DNA from: Ruegeria sp. A3M17 | Lineage (GTDB): Bacteria; Pseudomonadota; Alphaproteobacteria; Rhodobacterales; Rhodobacteraceae | Assembly: GCF_003318255.1 (NCBI RefSeq) | Contig: NZ_QOCF01000013.1 | Coordinates: forward strand, 62,001 to 126,000 | Length of the DNA stretch: 64,000 bases | Direction of reading: 5' to 3' | Part shown: positions 18,289 to 27,307 of the stretch, piece after piece | Position numbering within the stretch: the first letter of the stretch is position 1 | How the letters are laid out: the number at the start of each line of letters is the position of its first letter | Notes under the pieces: generated by a model | The model's database searches: none | Told to the model about the DNA's origin: nothing | What the model saw: only the letters and a program-made list of their open reading frames with translations | Program-made: the position numbers and the translations under genes

Positions 18289-18837
18289 TTATTCGGTGAC
18301 GGTGACTTTTTTCATCACGTCCGGCTGACCGATAATGGCGCCGTTCTGGCCCTCACCGCGTTTGATCGCGTCAACCACGTCCATGCCGTCGGTCACCTGA
18401 CCAACAACCGTGTACTGGCCGTTCAGGAACGGGCCCGGTTCGAACATGATGAAGAATTGCGAGTTGGCGCTGTTGGGGTCTTGCGCCCGCGCCATGCCAA
18501 CCACGCCCCGGTCGAATTCGAAATCCGAAAACTCGGCCGGAAGGTCTGCACGGTCGGAACCACCGGTTCCGGCGCGGCGCATGTCGCCACCCAGACGGCC
18601 ATGTTCCACGTCGCCGGTCTGCGCCATGAAGCCGTCAATCACGCGGTGAAACACCACGCCATCGTATTTGCCTTCATTGGCCAGAGCTGCGATCTGCTCA
18701 ACATGTTTCGGCGCAATATCATCGAACAGGTCGATGGTGACTGTGCCATTGGCCCCCTCACCTTCGATCTCGACCTCAAGACCCGTGGCCAGCGCAGGGC
18801 TGGCCAGCAAGGCAAAAGCGGCGGCCAGCTTATACAT
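18289..18837 (-). CDS. Periplasmic cyclophilin-type peptidyl-prolyl isomerase
   Basis: 182 aa with a signal peptide (MYKLAAAFALLASPALATG). The cyclophilin core follows: VVFHRVIDGFMAQTGDVEHG with the catalytic Arg, NSANSQFFIMFEPGPFLNGQ, and YTVVGQVTDGMDVVDAI. It catalyses cis-trans isomerisation of X-Pro bonds in exported proteins. It starts eight bases inside the end of the upstream cytoplasmic paralog, so the two are a coupled pair, probably from a duplication. Confidence 0.93.
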   Translation of the reverse strand: MYKLAAAFALLASPALATGLEVEIEGEGANGTVTIDLFDDIAPKHVEQIAALANEGKYDGVVFHRVIDGFMAQTGDVEHGRLGGDMRRAGTGGSDRADLPAEFSDFEFDRGVVGMARAQDPNSANSQFFIMFEPGPFLNGQYTVVGQVTDGMDVVDAIKRGEGQNGAIIGQPDVMKKVTVTE

Positions 18838-19336
18838 CAGCCGCCACCTTGACGCTGATCATGCGGTCAGGGCTCGCTGGCGGCTCGCCTCGTACGATGG
18901 CGTCCACATGCTCCATTCCGTCGATGACACGGCCATAAACGGTGTACTGGCCGTTCAGGAAATGGTTGTCGCCGAAGTTGATGAAGAACTGCGAGTTGGC
19001 CGAATCCGGGTTCTGCGAGCGGGCCGCGCCCAAAGTGCCACGATCATGGGGCAGTTTCGAGAACTCGGCCGGAACGTTCGGCAGAGACGACCCGCCGGTG
19101 CCCGCCATGCGCAGGTTGAACCCGTCTTCCATGTCGCCATGCTGCACGTCGCCGGTTTGCGCCATGAACCCGTCGATCACACGGTGGAAGGCCACGTTGT
19201 CATATTCGCCATTGCGCGCCAGTTCCTTCATGCGGGCGCTGTGCTGCGGTGCCACGTCAGGCAGCAACTCAATGACGACATTGCCGCCTTTGAGTTCGAC
19301 GATGATTGTGTTTTCGGGATCCTTGATCTCGGCCAT
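18830..19336 (-). CDS. ppiB: Cytoplasmic cyclophilin-type peptidyl-prolyl isomerase
   Basis: 168 aa, no signal peptide. It carries the same cyclophilin motifs as the downstream gene (VAFHRVIDGFMAQTGDVQHG, NSANSQFFINFGDNHFLNG, YTVYGRVIDGMEHVDAI). The start is the ATG preceded by GGAGGG; the longer reading frame upstream lacks support. It overlaps the start of the periplasmic paralog by eight bases, indicating a two-gene operon serving both compartments. Confidence 0.93.
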   Translation of the reverse strand: MAEIKDPENTIIVELKGGNVVIELLPDVAPQHSARMKELARNGEYDNVAFHRVIDGFMAQTGDVQHGDMEDGFNLRMAGTGGSSLPNVPAEFSKLPHDRGTLGAARSQNPDSANSQFFINFGDNHFLNGQYTVYGRVIDGMEHVDAIVRGEPPASPDRMISVKVAADV

Positions 19337-19472
19337 GAGGCCCTCCTGTCGTTTTATCTTGCGCAAATACCTATGCGCAGGGCGCGCGAATGCCAAGTGA
19401 CGCATTGACCTGAGGGCAAAATGCAGGAAAAGAACCGCCTAAGTCACTTTCACATTTGTCGAGGATTGCGCG

Positions 19473-20663
19473 ATGGGCTGGAAAACACTGGACGACATGG
19501 ACCTGAACGGCAAACGCGTTCTGGTGCGCGTGGATATCAACGTGCCGGTGGTCGACGGGGTCGTGACCGACGCCACCCGTATCGAACGCATCGTGCCGAC
19601 CGTTAAGGACATCTTGGCCGCTGGCGGCAAGCCCATCCTGCTGGCGCATTTCGGACGCCCGGGCGGAGAGCGCCGCCAGAACCTGTCGCTGAAGCAGCTT
19701 GTTCCGACGCTGGAGACGGCCTTTGGCACCAAGGTGAGGTTCGGCGATGACTGTGTCGGGATCGAGGCAGAAACCGCTGCGGCAAACCTGGGCGCAGGCG
19801 AGGTGCTTTTGTTGGAAAACACGCGCTTTCACGCTGCAGAAACAAAGAACAGCCCTGAACTGGCTGCCGGCATGGCAAAGATGGGCGATGTGTACTGCAA
19901 CGATGCCTTCTCGGCCGCACACCGTGCGCATAGCTCGACCGAGGCGCTGGCCCGGTTGCTACCCGCCTGTGCTGGCCGTCTGATGCAGCAAGAGCTGAGC
20001 GCGCTGGAAGCAGCTTTGGGAGCCCCAAAGCGTCCTGTCACAGCCGTCGTAGGCGGTGCCAAGGTTTCGACCAAGTTGGACCTGTTGGGCAACCTGATCG
20101 AAAAAGTGGATTACTTGATCATTGGCGGTGGCATGGCGAACACCTTCCTCGTTGCCCAAGGCGTAAACGTCGGCAAATCGCTGGCTGAAACGGCGATGAA
20201 AGACACCGCTGTCGAGATTCTGACCAAGGCCGAGACAACCGGCTGTCAGATTGTCCTGCCCCGCGATGTCGTGGTCGCCGAAAAGTTCGAAGCCCACGCC
20301 CCCAATCAGATCCTGCCAGCTGATCAATGCCCCGAAGACAGCATGATCCTTGATGCTGGTCCGGAAACCGTCGCGGAAATCACTGCGATTTTCGACAAGA
20401 GCCGGACGCTCATCTGGAACGGCCCTCTGGGCGCATTCGAGATTGAACCATTCGATGCCGCCACCAATGCAGCCGCCCTGAAAGCAGCTGAGCTGACACG
20501 GTCCGGACAGCTTGTGTCGGTCGCAGGCGGTGGTGACACGGTCGCTGCGCTGAATGCGTCCGGTGCTGCCCGGGACTTTTCCTACATCTCGACCGCCGGT
20601 GGCGCATTCCTGGAATGGATGGAAGGCAAAACGCTGCCCGGCGTTGCCGCGTTGGATCAGTAA
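19473..20663 (+). CDS. pgk: Phosphoglycerate kinase
   Basis: 396 aa, the family length. Motifs are [15 protein letters not shown] at the N-terminal substrate site, [44 protein letters not shown], and the C-terminal nucleotide loop [15 protein letters not shown]. It makes ATP from 1,3-bisphosphoglycerate in glycolysis, or runs backward in gluconeogenesis. The start follows GAGG. It is divergent from the cyclophilin pair. Confidence 0.97.
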   Translation: MGWKTLDDMDLNGKRVLVRVDINVPVVDGVVTDATRIERIVPTVKDILAAGGKPILLAHFGRPGGERRQNLSLKQLVPTLETAFGTKVRFGDDCVGIEAETAAANLGAGEVLLLENTRFHAAETKNSPELAAGMAKMGDVYCNDAFSAAHRAHSSTEALARLLPACAGRLMQQELSALEAALGAPKRPVTAVVGGAKVSTKLDLLGNLIEKVDYLIIGGGMANTFLVAQGVNVGKSLAETAMKDTAVEILTKAETTGCQIVLPRDVVVAEKFEAHAPNQILPADQCPEDSMILDAGPETVAEITAIFDKSRTLIWNGPLGAFEIEPFDAATNAAALKAAELTRSGQLVSVAGGGDTVAALNASGAARDFSYISTAGGAFLEWMEGKTLPGVAALDQ

Positions 20664-20725
20664 CGCCCCTTTTGTCTGGTAATCGGCGTTCATGGTACAC
20701 TATCCCTTAAACCGGGAGATCTGCC

Positions 20726-21070
20726 ATGAAAGCCGTTGCCGCCCTTACCGCTATGCTTCTGCCTTCTGCCGCGTTCGCTCAATCCCACTGCGAAGGGCAC
20801 ACACAGCTCGATCTCAATTTCTGCGCCAAAGAGAAATGGGAAGTTGCAGATCAAGAGTTGAACCGCCTTTGGTCCGAGGTCAAACCCGCATCGGACACAC
20901 GCGGTGATGGCCAAACCCTGCTGACCGAGCAACGCGCCTGGCTGAAACGCCGTGACGCGACCTGTGACCTTGAGCTGGAAAGCGACGGTAGCGCGGCCCC
21001 CATGTTCTATTGGGCCTGCATGGAAGAACAAACCCTGCAGCGCAATCAAGCGCTTGAAGCCTGGCGATAA
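20726..21070 (+). CDS. Periplasmic LprI-like protein (DUF1311)
   Basis: 114 aa with a signal peptide (MKAVAALTAMLLPSAAFAQS). The DUF1311 pattern follows, with conserved cysteines: LDLNFCAKEKWEVADQELNR, EQRAWLKRRDATCD and YWACMEEQTLQRNQALEAW. Members related to mycobacterial LprI inhibit C-type lysozyme; most others are uncharacterised. The start ATG follows GGGAG. Confidence 0.85.
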   Translation: MKAVAALTAMLLPSAAFAQSHCEGHTQLDLNFCAKEKWEVADQELNRLWSEVKPASDTRGDGQTLLTEQRAWLKRRDATCDLELESDGSAAPMFYWACMEEQTLQRNQALEAWR

Positions 21071-21131
21071 CCGCATTTCACGCCAGACAAATTCATCATG
21101 CGAACATATTTTTTCTGCTGATCTTCAAAAA

Positions 21132-21153
21132 TTGCGAATCGAGGGATTCACAA
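21132..21153. promoter_or_regulatory. Imperfect palindrome upstream of ftsB
   Basis: Arms TTGCGAATC and GATTCACAA around GAGG, with one mismatch. It lies about 80 nt before the ftsB start, in the gap after the LprI-like gene. It could be an operator; no regulator is known to match it. Confidence 0.3.
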
Positions 21154-21235
21154 GCCGAATCACCTGTGACATAGTGCAAGCAGATGCCCGAAAAGGGCAC
21201 GTTTTTGAGGCAGACTTCATACGGCGGTAAACAGA

Positions 21236-21535
21236 GTGTCCCGTTCCCATCGGCCCGGTTTGGGCTCAGTTGTATTCTTCATGGTGGCTTTAACGCTGGG
21301 TGTTTATTTCACCTTCGCCGCCGTGCAGGGCGACTATGGCCTGTTCCGACGGGTCGAGATTGCAGCGGAACGGGACGCCCTGTCGCGCGACCTTACCAAG
21401 CTTGACGCCGAGATCACGGAAATGGAAAACCTGACGCGCCGCCTGTCGGACAATTACCTGGATCTGGATCTTCTGGATCAGCAGGCGCGGTCCGTGCTGG
21501 GCATGATCCGCTCGGATGAGATCGTCATCCGCTGA
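21236..21535 (+). CDS. ftsB: Septum formation initiator FtsB/DivIC
   Basis: 99 aa bitopic protein. A short cytoplasmic N-terminus precedes one membrane helix (GSVVFFMVALTLGVYFTFAA). A leucine-zipper coiled coil follows (ERDALSRDLTKLDAEITEME), then the conserved end LDLLDQQARSVLGMIRSDE. FtsB joins FtsL and FtsQ to activate septal wall synthesis. The start is GTG. Its position just before pdhA is a common alphaproteobacterial arrangement. Confidence 0.88.
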   Translation: MSRSHRPGLGSVVFFMVALTLGVYFTFAAVQGDYGLFRRVEIAAERDALSRDLTKLDAEITEMENLTRRLSDNYLDLDLLDQQARSVLGMIRSDEIVIR

Positions 21536-21665
21536 CCCGGCGGCCGGGTTTTCGTCGACAAATCCAGCGATTTTTACATGCCAGTCCATGTATCTAGGCG
21601 CGCCCTGATTGTCCCTATGCTGCGTCACATTTCCACTCGCCAGAAAGCAGGAAATGCTTTATGAA

Positions 21666-21685
21666 ATAGTTTAACGCTAAACTAT
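21666..21685. promoter_or_regulatory. Putative operator of the pdhABC operon
   Basis: A perfect 8-bp inverted repeat, ATAGTTTA and TAAACTAT, around ACGC, ending 26 nt before the pdhA start codon. The core TAGTTTA-N4-TAAACTA is the same as in the element before lpdA (4987-5012), with almost the same distance to the start. Two matching sites on genes of one complex make a dedicated regulator likely; its identity is not shown. Confidence 0.7.
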
Positions 21686-21711
21686 CTTGCCGAGAGGGGG
21701 AGATCGCCAAC

Positions 21712-22701
21712 ATGGCTGCGCGAAAAACCACAAAGAAACCAAACGTTTCTGCGGAAGAACTTACCGAATATTACCGTGAAATGTTGTTGATCCGCCGATT
21801 CGAAGAAAAGGCCGGTCAGCTCTATGGCATGGGTCTGATTGGCGGTTTCTGCCACCTCTATATCGGCCAAGAGGCCGTTGTCGTCGGCCTTGAGGCTGCG
21901 ACTGAAGAAGGTGACAAGCGTATTACCTCTTACCGCGACCACGGTCACATGCTGGCTTGCGGCATGGAACCGGGCGGTGTGATGGCCGAACTGACCGGGC
22001 GGATTGGTGGTCTGTCCAAAGGCAAGGGCGGCTCTATGCACATGTTCTCGAAAGAGAAGCATTTCTATGGCGGCCACGGCATCGTTGGCGCACAGGTTCC
22101 GCTGGGTGCGGGCCTGGCATTTGCCGACAAATACAAGGGCAACGGTCGTGTGACCTTTACCTATTTCGGTGACGGTGCAGCAAACCAGGGCCAGGTCTAT
22201 GAGACATTCAACATGGCCGCCCTTTGGGACCTGCCCGTAGTGTTCGTGATCGAGAACAACCAATACGCCATGGGTACGGCGCAGGCGCGCTCGACCTCGA
22301 CCAAGGATATCTACCACCGCGGTGAAGCGTTCGGCATCCCCGGTGAGATCGTCAACGGCATGGATGTGCTGGCTGTCAAAGCCGCAGGGGAAAAGGCTGT
22401 CGCACACTGTCGCGCGGGCAAAGGCCCCTATATCCTCGAGATCAAGACCTACCGCTACCGCGGCCACTCGATGTCCGACCCGGCCAAGTATCGCACCCGC
22501 GAAGAAGTTCAGAAAGTTCGCGAGCAAAGTGACCCGATCGAACATGTGCGCGAGCTGCTGCTGACCGGCAAACATGCGACCGAGGATGATCTGAAGGCGA
22601 TCGACAAAGAGATCAAAGAGATCGTCAATCAAGCCGCCGAATTCTCGAAAGAAAGCCCCGAGCCTTCCGTCGAAGAGCTCTGGACCGACATTTACGCCTG
22701 A
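21712..22701 (+). CDS. pdhA: Pyruvate dehydrogenase E1 component, alpha subunit
   Basis: 329 aa. Decarboxylates pyruvate with thiamine diphosphate, together with PdhB. Motifs are SYRDHGHMLACG, the ThDP/Mg loop FGDGAANQGQVYETFNMAAL with ENNQYAMGTA, and the YRGHSMSDPAKYRTREE loop that is the phosphorylation loop in mitochondrial homologues. It is first in an operon with pdhB (15 nt gap) and pdhC (14 nt gap). The Lys-rich N-terminal tail (ARKTTKKPN) is typical of roseobacters. Confidence 0.97.
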   Translation: MAARKTTKKPNVSAEELTEYYREMLLIRRFEEKAGQLYGMGLIGGFCHLYIGQEAVVVGLEAATEEGDKRITSYRDHGHMLACGMEPGGVMAELTGRIGGLSKGKGGSMHMFSKEKHFYGGHGIVGAQVPLGAGLAFADKYKGNGRVTFTYFGDGAANQGQVYETFNMAALWDLPVVFVIENNQYAMGTAQARSTSTKDIYHRGEAFGIPGEIVNGMDVLAVKAAGEKAVAHCRAGKGPYILEIKTYRYRGHSMSDPAKYRTREEVQKVREQSDPIEHVRELLLTGKHATEDDLKAIDKEIKEIVNQAAEFSKESPEPSVEELWTDIYA

Positions 22702-22716
22702 GAGGACGACTAAGAC

Positions 22717-24090
22717 ATGGCAACCGAAATTCTCATGCCCGCCCTTTCGCCCACAATGGAAGAGGGCACATTGGCCAAGTGGCTGATCAAGGAAGGCGAC
22801 ACCGTATCCAGCGGCGACATCATGGCCGAGATCGAAACCGACAAGGCGACAATGGAGTTCGAAGCCGTCGATGAAGGCATCGTCGGCAAGATCCTGATCG
22901 CCGAAGGCACCGAAGGGGTCAAGGTCAACACCCCCATCGCAGTGCTGATTGAAGAAGGCGAAGACGCCTCGGCCATTCCGGCGGCTGCGCCCGCAGGCGC
23001 GGCGGCGGTCGAGGCTGCCCCCGTGGCAGCAGAGGCCCCCGCCCCTGCTGCAACCGCACCTGCGGCACCCAAGGTGGATCTTTCCCCGGACTGGCCAGCG
23101 GATGCACCAATGGTCCAGCAAACCGTGCGCGAAGCGCTGCGTGACGCGATGGCCGAAGAAATGCGCAGTGACGAAGACGTTTACCTGATGGGCGAAGAAG
23201 TCGCAGAATATCAGGGCGCCTACAAAATCAGCCAGGGCATGCTGGACGAGTTCGGCAGCAAGCGCGTGATCGACACCCCGATTACCGAACACGGGTTTGC
23301 CGGCATCGCCGTCGGATCCGCCATGGCCGGACTGAAACCGATTGTCGAGTTTATGACCTTCAACTTCGCCATGCAGGCGATTGACCAGATCATCAACTCG
23401 GCAGCCAAGACGCTCTATATGTCCGGTGGTCAGATGGGTTGCCCCATCGTGTTCCGTGGCCCCAACGGTGCCGCTGCTCGCGTCGGTGCGCAGCACAGCC
23501 AGGACTACGCTGCGTGGTATATGCAAGTGCCCGGCCTGAAAGTTGTGATGCCCTATTCGGCGGCTGACGCCAAAGGTCTGTTGAAATCAGCGATCCGCGA
23601 TCCCAACCCGGTCGTGTTCCTGGAAAACGAAATCCTTTACGGTCGTTCTTTTGACATGCCGCAGGTGGATGATCTGACGGTCCCGCTGGGCAAGGCGCGT
23701 ATCTGGCGCGAAGGTTCGGACGTCACCATCGTCAGCTTTGGCATCGGCATGCAATATGCGCTGGAAGCCGCTGATAAACTGGCCGAGGACGGTATCAGTG
23801 CCGAGGTGATCGACCTGCGCACCATCCGGCCAATGGACACCGGCGCGATTATCAACTCGGTGATGAAGACCAACCGTCTGGTGACCGTCGAAGAAGGCTG
23901 GCCGCAAGGCTCGGTCGGCGGCTACATCTCATCCGTGGTGATGCAGGAAGCGTTCGATTACCTTGACGCGCCGGTCATCAACTGCACCGGCAAAGATGTT
24001 CCGATGCCTTATGCCGCAAATCTGGAAAAACTGGCCCTGATCACAACCGAAGAAGTGATCGCAGCCGTCAAACAAGTGACCTACCGGTAA
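22717..24090 (+). CDS. pdhB: Pyruvate dehydrogenase E1 component, beta subunit, with N-terminal lipoyl domain
   Basis: 457 aa, about 120 longer than a plain E1-beta. Residues 1-80 are a lipoyl domain with the lipoylated Lys in [17 protein letters not shown], followed by an Ala/Pro linker (about 85-125). The transketolase-like E1-beta domain (about 130-457) includes [34 protein letters not shown] and the C-terminal [16 protein letters not shown]. The lipoyl-E1-beta fusion is characteristic of alphaproteobacteria. The lipoyl segment is nearly identical to that of pdhC. Confidence 0.97.
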   Translation: MATEILMPALSPTMEEGTLAKWLIKEGDTVSSGDIMAEIETDKATMEFEAVDEGIVGKILIAEGTEGVKVNTPIAVLIEEGEDASAIPAAAPAGAAAVEAAPVAAEAPAPAATAPAAPKVDLSPDWPADAPMVQQTVREALRDAMAEEMRSDEDVYLMGEEVAEYQGAYKISQGMLDEFGSKRVIDTPITEHGFAGIAVGSAMAGLKPIVEFMTFNFAMQAIDQIINSAAKTLYMSGGQMGCPIVFRGPNGAAARVGAQHSQDYAAWYMQVPGLKVVMPYSAADAKGLLKSAIRDPNPVVFLENEILYGRSFDMPQVDDLTVPLGKARIWREGSDVTIVSFGIGMQYALEAADKLAEDGISAEVIDLRTIRPMDTGAIINSVMKTNRLVTVEEGWPQGSVGGYISSVVMQEAFDYLDAPVINCTGKDVPMPYAANLEKLALITTEEVIAAVKQVTYR

Positions 24091-24104
24091 GGAGCGACAG
24101 ACAG

Positions 24105-25403
24105 ATGCCCACGGAAATTCTGATGCCCGCCCTGTCACCGACCATGGAGGAAGGCACCCTTGCCAAATGGCTGGTCAAGGAAGGCGACACCGTCTCGTCC
24201 GGCGACCTGCTGGCCGAGATTGAAACCGACAAAGCCACGATGGAATTCGAGGCCGTCGACGAAGGCACAATCGGCAAGATCCTGATCTCTGAAGGCACCG
24301 AAGGGGTCAAGGTCAACACCGCGATCGCGTTGCTGCTGGAAGAGGGCGAGAGCGCCAGTGACATCGCGGCCACACTAGCTGCAACACCCGCGGCTGCGCC
24401 CGCAGCCGCCGCGGGCAACGAGGTTGCCGCGCCAGCGGCGTCCGAGGCGCCTGCCCCGGCTGCTCCGGCCAAGGCGGATGGCGGTCGCATCTTTGCGTCA
24501 CCGTTGGCCCGTCGCATTGCAGCCCAAAAAGGTCTGGACCTGACGCAAATCACCGGCTCCGGCCCGCATGGACGGATTGTGAAGGCCGATGTCGAAGGCG
24601 CCACGGCAACTGCCGCTGCTCCAGCTCCGGCTGCTGCGCCAGCACCTGCCCCGGCTGCTGCCGCGCCTGCCGGACCATCTGCGGATGCCGTTGCCCGGAT
24701 GTACGAGGGCCGCGCGTACGAAGAGATCAAGCTGGACGGGATGCGCAAGACCATTGCCGCCCGCCTGTCCGAAGCCAAGCAGACGATCCCGCATTTCTAC
24801 CTGCGCCGCGATATCAAGCTGGACGCGTTGCTCAAGTTCCGCAGCCAGCTGAACAAGCAGCTGGAAAGCCGTGGCGTAAAGCTGAGCGTCAACGACTTCA
24901 TCATCAAGGCCGTCGCCAACGCGCTGCAACAGGTTCCCGCCTGCAATGCTGTCTGGGCCGGTGACCGGGTTCTGCAATTGAAACCCTCGGACGTAGCGGT
25001 CGCGGTTGCCATCGAAGGCGGCCTGTTCACACCGGTCCTGCAGGATGCCGATACCAAGTCGCTGTCCGCGCTCTCGGCTGAAATGAAGGACCTCGCCGGT
25101 CGCGCGCGTGAGCGCAAGCTGGCCCCGCATGAATACCAGGGGGGTACGTTCGCGGTCTCGAACCTCGGCATGTTCGGAATCGACAATTTCGACGCCATCG
25201 TGAACCCGCCGCATGCGGGCATCCTCGCGGTTGGAACAGGTGTCAAAAAACCGATCGTCGGAGATGACGGAGAGCTGGCCGTAGCGACCGTGATGTCCGT
25301 CACCATGTCGGTTGATCACCGGGTCATCGACGGTGCCCTTGGGGCTGAACTGCTCAAGGCCATCGTGGACAATCTGGAAAACCCGATGGTCATGCTGGCC
25401 TGA
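24105..25403 (+). CDS. pdhC: Pyruvate dehydrogenase E2, dihydrolipoamide acetyltransferase
   Basis: 432 aa core subunit that passes the acetyl group to CoA. Domains: lipoyl (1-80, Lys in [15 protein letters not shown]), Ala/Pro linker, peripheral subunit-binding domain (about 128-162, [20 protein letters not shown]), second Ala/Pro linker, then the catalytic domain (about 200-432) with the active-site His and Asp in [15 protein letters not shown]. There is one lipoyl domain, as usual where PdhB carries another. It is last in the pdhABC operon, followed by a strong hairpin. Confidence 0.97.
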   Translation: MPTEILMPALSPTMEEGTLAKWLVKEGDTVSSGDLLAEIETDKATMEFEAVDEGTIGKILISEGTEGVKVNTAIALLLEEGESASDIAATLAATPAAAPAAAAGNEVAAPAASEAPAPAAPAKADGGRIFASPLARRIAAQKGLDLTQITGSGPHGRIVKADVEGATATAAAPAPAAAPAPAPAAAAPAGPSADAVARMYEGRAYEEIKLDGMRKTIAARLSEAKQTIPHFYLRRDIKLDALLKFRSQLNKQLESRGVKLSVNDFIIKAVANALQQVPACNAVWAGDRVLQLKPSDVAVAVAIEGGLFTPVLQDADTKSLSALSAEMKDLAGRARERKLAPHEYQGGTFAVSNLGMFGIDNFDAIVNPPHAGILAVGTGVKKPIVGDDGELAVATVMSVTMSVDHRVIDGALGAELLKAIVDNLENPMVMLA

Positions 25404-25411
25404 AATTAAGC

Positions 25412-25441
25412 GGGCCGCGCTGAAAACCACCAGCGCGGCCC
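25412..25441 (+). terminator. Hairpin ending the pdhABC operon
   Basis: Perfect 11-bp stem, GGGCCGCGCTG / CAGCGCGGCCC, with an 8-nt loop, nine bases after the pdhC stop. No T run follows, so it may act as an mRNA 3' end stabiliser rather than a classical terminator. Confidence 0.55.
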
Positions 25442-25547
25442 ACCCCGTTCACAACTGTAACGTGAGCGTTTGTGATCAACGCATTTGTTGCGCAATCACA
25501 CGCAGTACCCAGCTTGTTTGTACAGGAACTTCAAACACTGGTGCGCC

Positions 25548-25784
25548 ATGTTCTCCGACCATTCGACAAAACTCTTGCTGGTCGCAGCCATTGCGATCGC
25601 TGTACCAACCGGCACCTATGCAAAGCCCAACAGCTATTTGGGTGAACATTCTGCCTTCAGCTCTGACCCGGTCGAAACTGCCAAGCGCGAAGCCGAGCGC
25701 GCCAAACGGAAAAAAGAGCGGAAAATGAGGCGTGAAGAACGGCGTCGCAAGCGATTGATCGAAAAGAACAATCGCTTGAACTGA
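25548..25784 (+). CDS. Small exported basic protein, unknown
   Basis: 78 aa, not recognised. A signal peptide (MFSDHSTKLLLVAAIAIAVP, cut near TYAKP) is followed by a short linker. The tail is extremely basic (KREAERAKRKKERKMRREER) and would form one charged helix. Such tails can bind nucleic acid or anionic envelope polymers, but no function is known. The ATG was chosen because it places the signal peptide at the N-terminus. It ends seven bases from the convergent cysE stop. Confidence 0.5.
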   Translation: MFSDHSTKLLLVAAIAIAVPTGTYAKPNSYLGEHSAFSSDPVETAKREAERAKRKKERKMRREERRRKRLIEKNNRLN

Positions 25785-25790
25785 TTTGAG

Positions 25791-26600
25791 TTACTGGTCC
25801 TTGCCCAGCATGTGGTCCATCGAGATCGACGGCTGATCGCACCCGGCCTCTCCGACGATTTTCGCCGGAATACCAGCCACGGTTTTGCACGCAGGAACTT
25901 CCTGTAGCACCACGGAACCCGCAGCGATACGGCTGCAATGGCCGACTAAGATATTCCCCAGGACCTTGGCACCCGCGCCGATCAGCACACCGTCGCCAAT
26001 TGTGGGGTGGCGCTTTTCTTCTTCTTTTCCGGTCCCGCCAAGGGTCACCGAATGCAACATCGAGACGTTGTCGCCGACAATCGCCGTTTCACCAATCACG
26101 ATCGAATGCGCATGGTCAATCATGATCCCCTTGCCGATCTTAGCCGCAGGGTGGATATCGATCCCGAAAATCTCGGACGAGCGCATCTGGAAGAAATACG
26201 CCAGATCATGCCGCCCTTTGCGCCACAACCAGTGCCCCACGCGATAGGCTTGCATGGCCTGATACCCTTTGAAGTACAGGATTGGCTGCAACAGACGGTG
26301 GCAAGCCGGATCGCGTTCATAGACGGCCATCAGATCCGCGCGCGCGGCCTCGATCAGCGTGGCGTCGTTGGCATAGGCTTCGTCCACGATCTCGCGCAGT
26401 ACCATCATCGACATTTCGTTCGAGCACAGCTTGGCTGCAATCCGGTAGGACAGCGCCCGTTCCAGGCTGCGGTGGTGCAAAATACAGGCATGCACTAGCC
26501 CGCCCATCAAAGGCTCGATTTCGACGGCCGTCTGAGCTTCGATCGTGATGCGATCCCAAACAGGGTCTACGGTGGTCACGTGACTGCGCGTTTCGAACAT
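25791..26600 (-). CDS. cysE: Serine O-acetyltransferase
   Basis: 269 aa. Acetylates serine with acetyl-CoA, the committed step to cysteine. The N-terminal helical domain contains AKLCSNEMSMMVLREIVDEA. The C-terminal left-handed beta-helix has hexapeptide repeats and the catalytic His residues in GIDIHPAAKIGKGIMIDHAH, then VTLGGTGKEEEKRHPTIGDG. The end GIPAKIVGEAGCDQPSISMDH resembles the tail that inserts into cysteine synthase. It sits convergent to a small exported protein and divergent to a DksA-like gene. Confidence 0.95.
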   Translation of the reverse strand: MFETRSHVTTVDPVWDRITIEAQTAVEIEPLMGGLVHACILHHRSLERALSYRIAAKLCSNEMSMMVLREIVDEAYANDATLIEAARADLMAVYERDPACHRLLQPILYFKGYQAMQAYRVGHWLWRKGRHDLAYFFQMRSSEIFGIDIHPAAKIGKGIMIDHAHSIVIGETAIVGDNVSMLHSVTLGGTGKEEEKRHPTIGDGVLIGAGAKVLGNILVGHCSRIAAGSVVLQEVPACKTVAGIPAKIVGEAGCDQPSISMDHMLGKDQ

Positions 26601-26684
26601 GGCTTTTCATCCTTTGCTGCGCCTAGAATGCCATTTAGTTGGAAAATCACCAAACGCAAACCCGTGATCTGCAGGGCAACGAAA

Positions 26685-27023
26685 ATGAATGAAACCCAGT
26701 TAGAGGATTTCGAAGCCCGTATCCACGCGCGATTGGACGAATTGGCCGAGCACTCTGCGCTTGGAACCGAGGCACAGGCAGTTGTTGAACTGGACCAACA
26801 GGCCGTCGGGCGGCTCAGCCGGATGGACGCCCTGCAAAATCAGGCCATGGCCAAGGCTCAGCAAGCAAATCGGGATATCGAAACACGCCGATTGTTAGTG
26901 GCCCTGACCCGGATCAAAGATGGTGAATTCGGCTATTGCGAGGATTGCGGCGAAGAGATTCCGGAGGGTCGCCTGAACCTTGACCCAGCGGCCAGCAAGT
27001 GCGTCAGCTGCGCATCCGGGTAA
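26685..27023 (+). CDS. DksA/TraR-type zinc-finger protein
   Basis: 112 aa, shorter than E. coli DksA. A helical part (LEDFEARIHARLDELAEHS) is followed by the C4 zinc finger FGYCEDCGEEIPEGRLNLDP ... SKCVSCASG. Proteins of this type enter the RNA polymerase secondary channel and modulate initiation. The coiled-coil tip here (QQAVGRLSRMDALQNQAMAK) lacks an obvious DxxDxA motif, as in short TraR-like members. A longer GTG-started frame exists, but MNETQLEDFEARI is the typical beginning. Its 3' end overlaps the gene on the other strand by 20 bases. Confidence 0.85.
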   Translation: MNETQLEDFEARIHARLDELAEHSALGTEAQAVVELDQQAVGRLSRMDALQNQAMAKAQQANRDIETRRLLVALTRIKDGEFGYCEDCGEEIPEGRLNLDPAASKCVSCASG

Positions 27024-27300
27024 CGCGGAATTGAACCAGGCATCGCAGAACCATCTCAAAACACTGGCAATATTGAAAATCGTCAAAGCTTGGCTCGTCG
27101 ACCAATGACCGGGTTCGGGCCGCTGCCATCAATGATCCATTGCCAAACAGCGGGTGTAACCGGCCTGTTTGGCCGACATAAATGTCGGCCAGTTCAGCTT
27201 CGTTGATCATTCTGGTGCACAGGCGTTCCCGGTCGGCAGGCGCCGCGTTTAGTAACGCCCGCGCCGCGGAACTCACATCACCATGAAGAACAGGACGCAT
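27004..27300 (-). CDS. Conserved-looking small protein downstream of GTA g15
   Basis: 98 aa, not assigned to a family. It begins MRPVLHGDVSSAARALLNAA just seven bases after the g15 stop and runs in the same direction, so it is probably read on the GTA transcript. It is mostly helical, with ERLCTRMINEAELADIYV in the middle and a Cys pair in FQYCQCFEMVLRC. It tail-overlaps the DksA-like gene by 20 bases. It may be a host gene that happens to follow the cluster, or an accessory GTA gene. Confidence 0.6.
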   Translation of the reverse strand: MRPVLHGDVSSAARALLNAAPADRERLCTRMINEAELADIYVGQTGRLHPLFGNGSLMAAARTRSLVDEPSFDDFQYCQCFEMVLRCLVQFRVTRMRS

Positions 27301-27307
27301 GCTTGCC

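Noticed and set aside
18361..18375. A second FNR-like site (TTGAT ... GTCAA)
   Set aside because: The spacing is three bases, not four, and it lies inside the cyclophilin coding sequence.
21682..23526. A 614-codon minus-strand frame
   Set aside because: It lies opposite pdhA and pdhB, both well recognised. The translation is His/Gly/Phe-rich without family motifs, as expected for a shadow in high-GC coding DNA.
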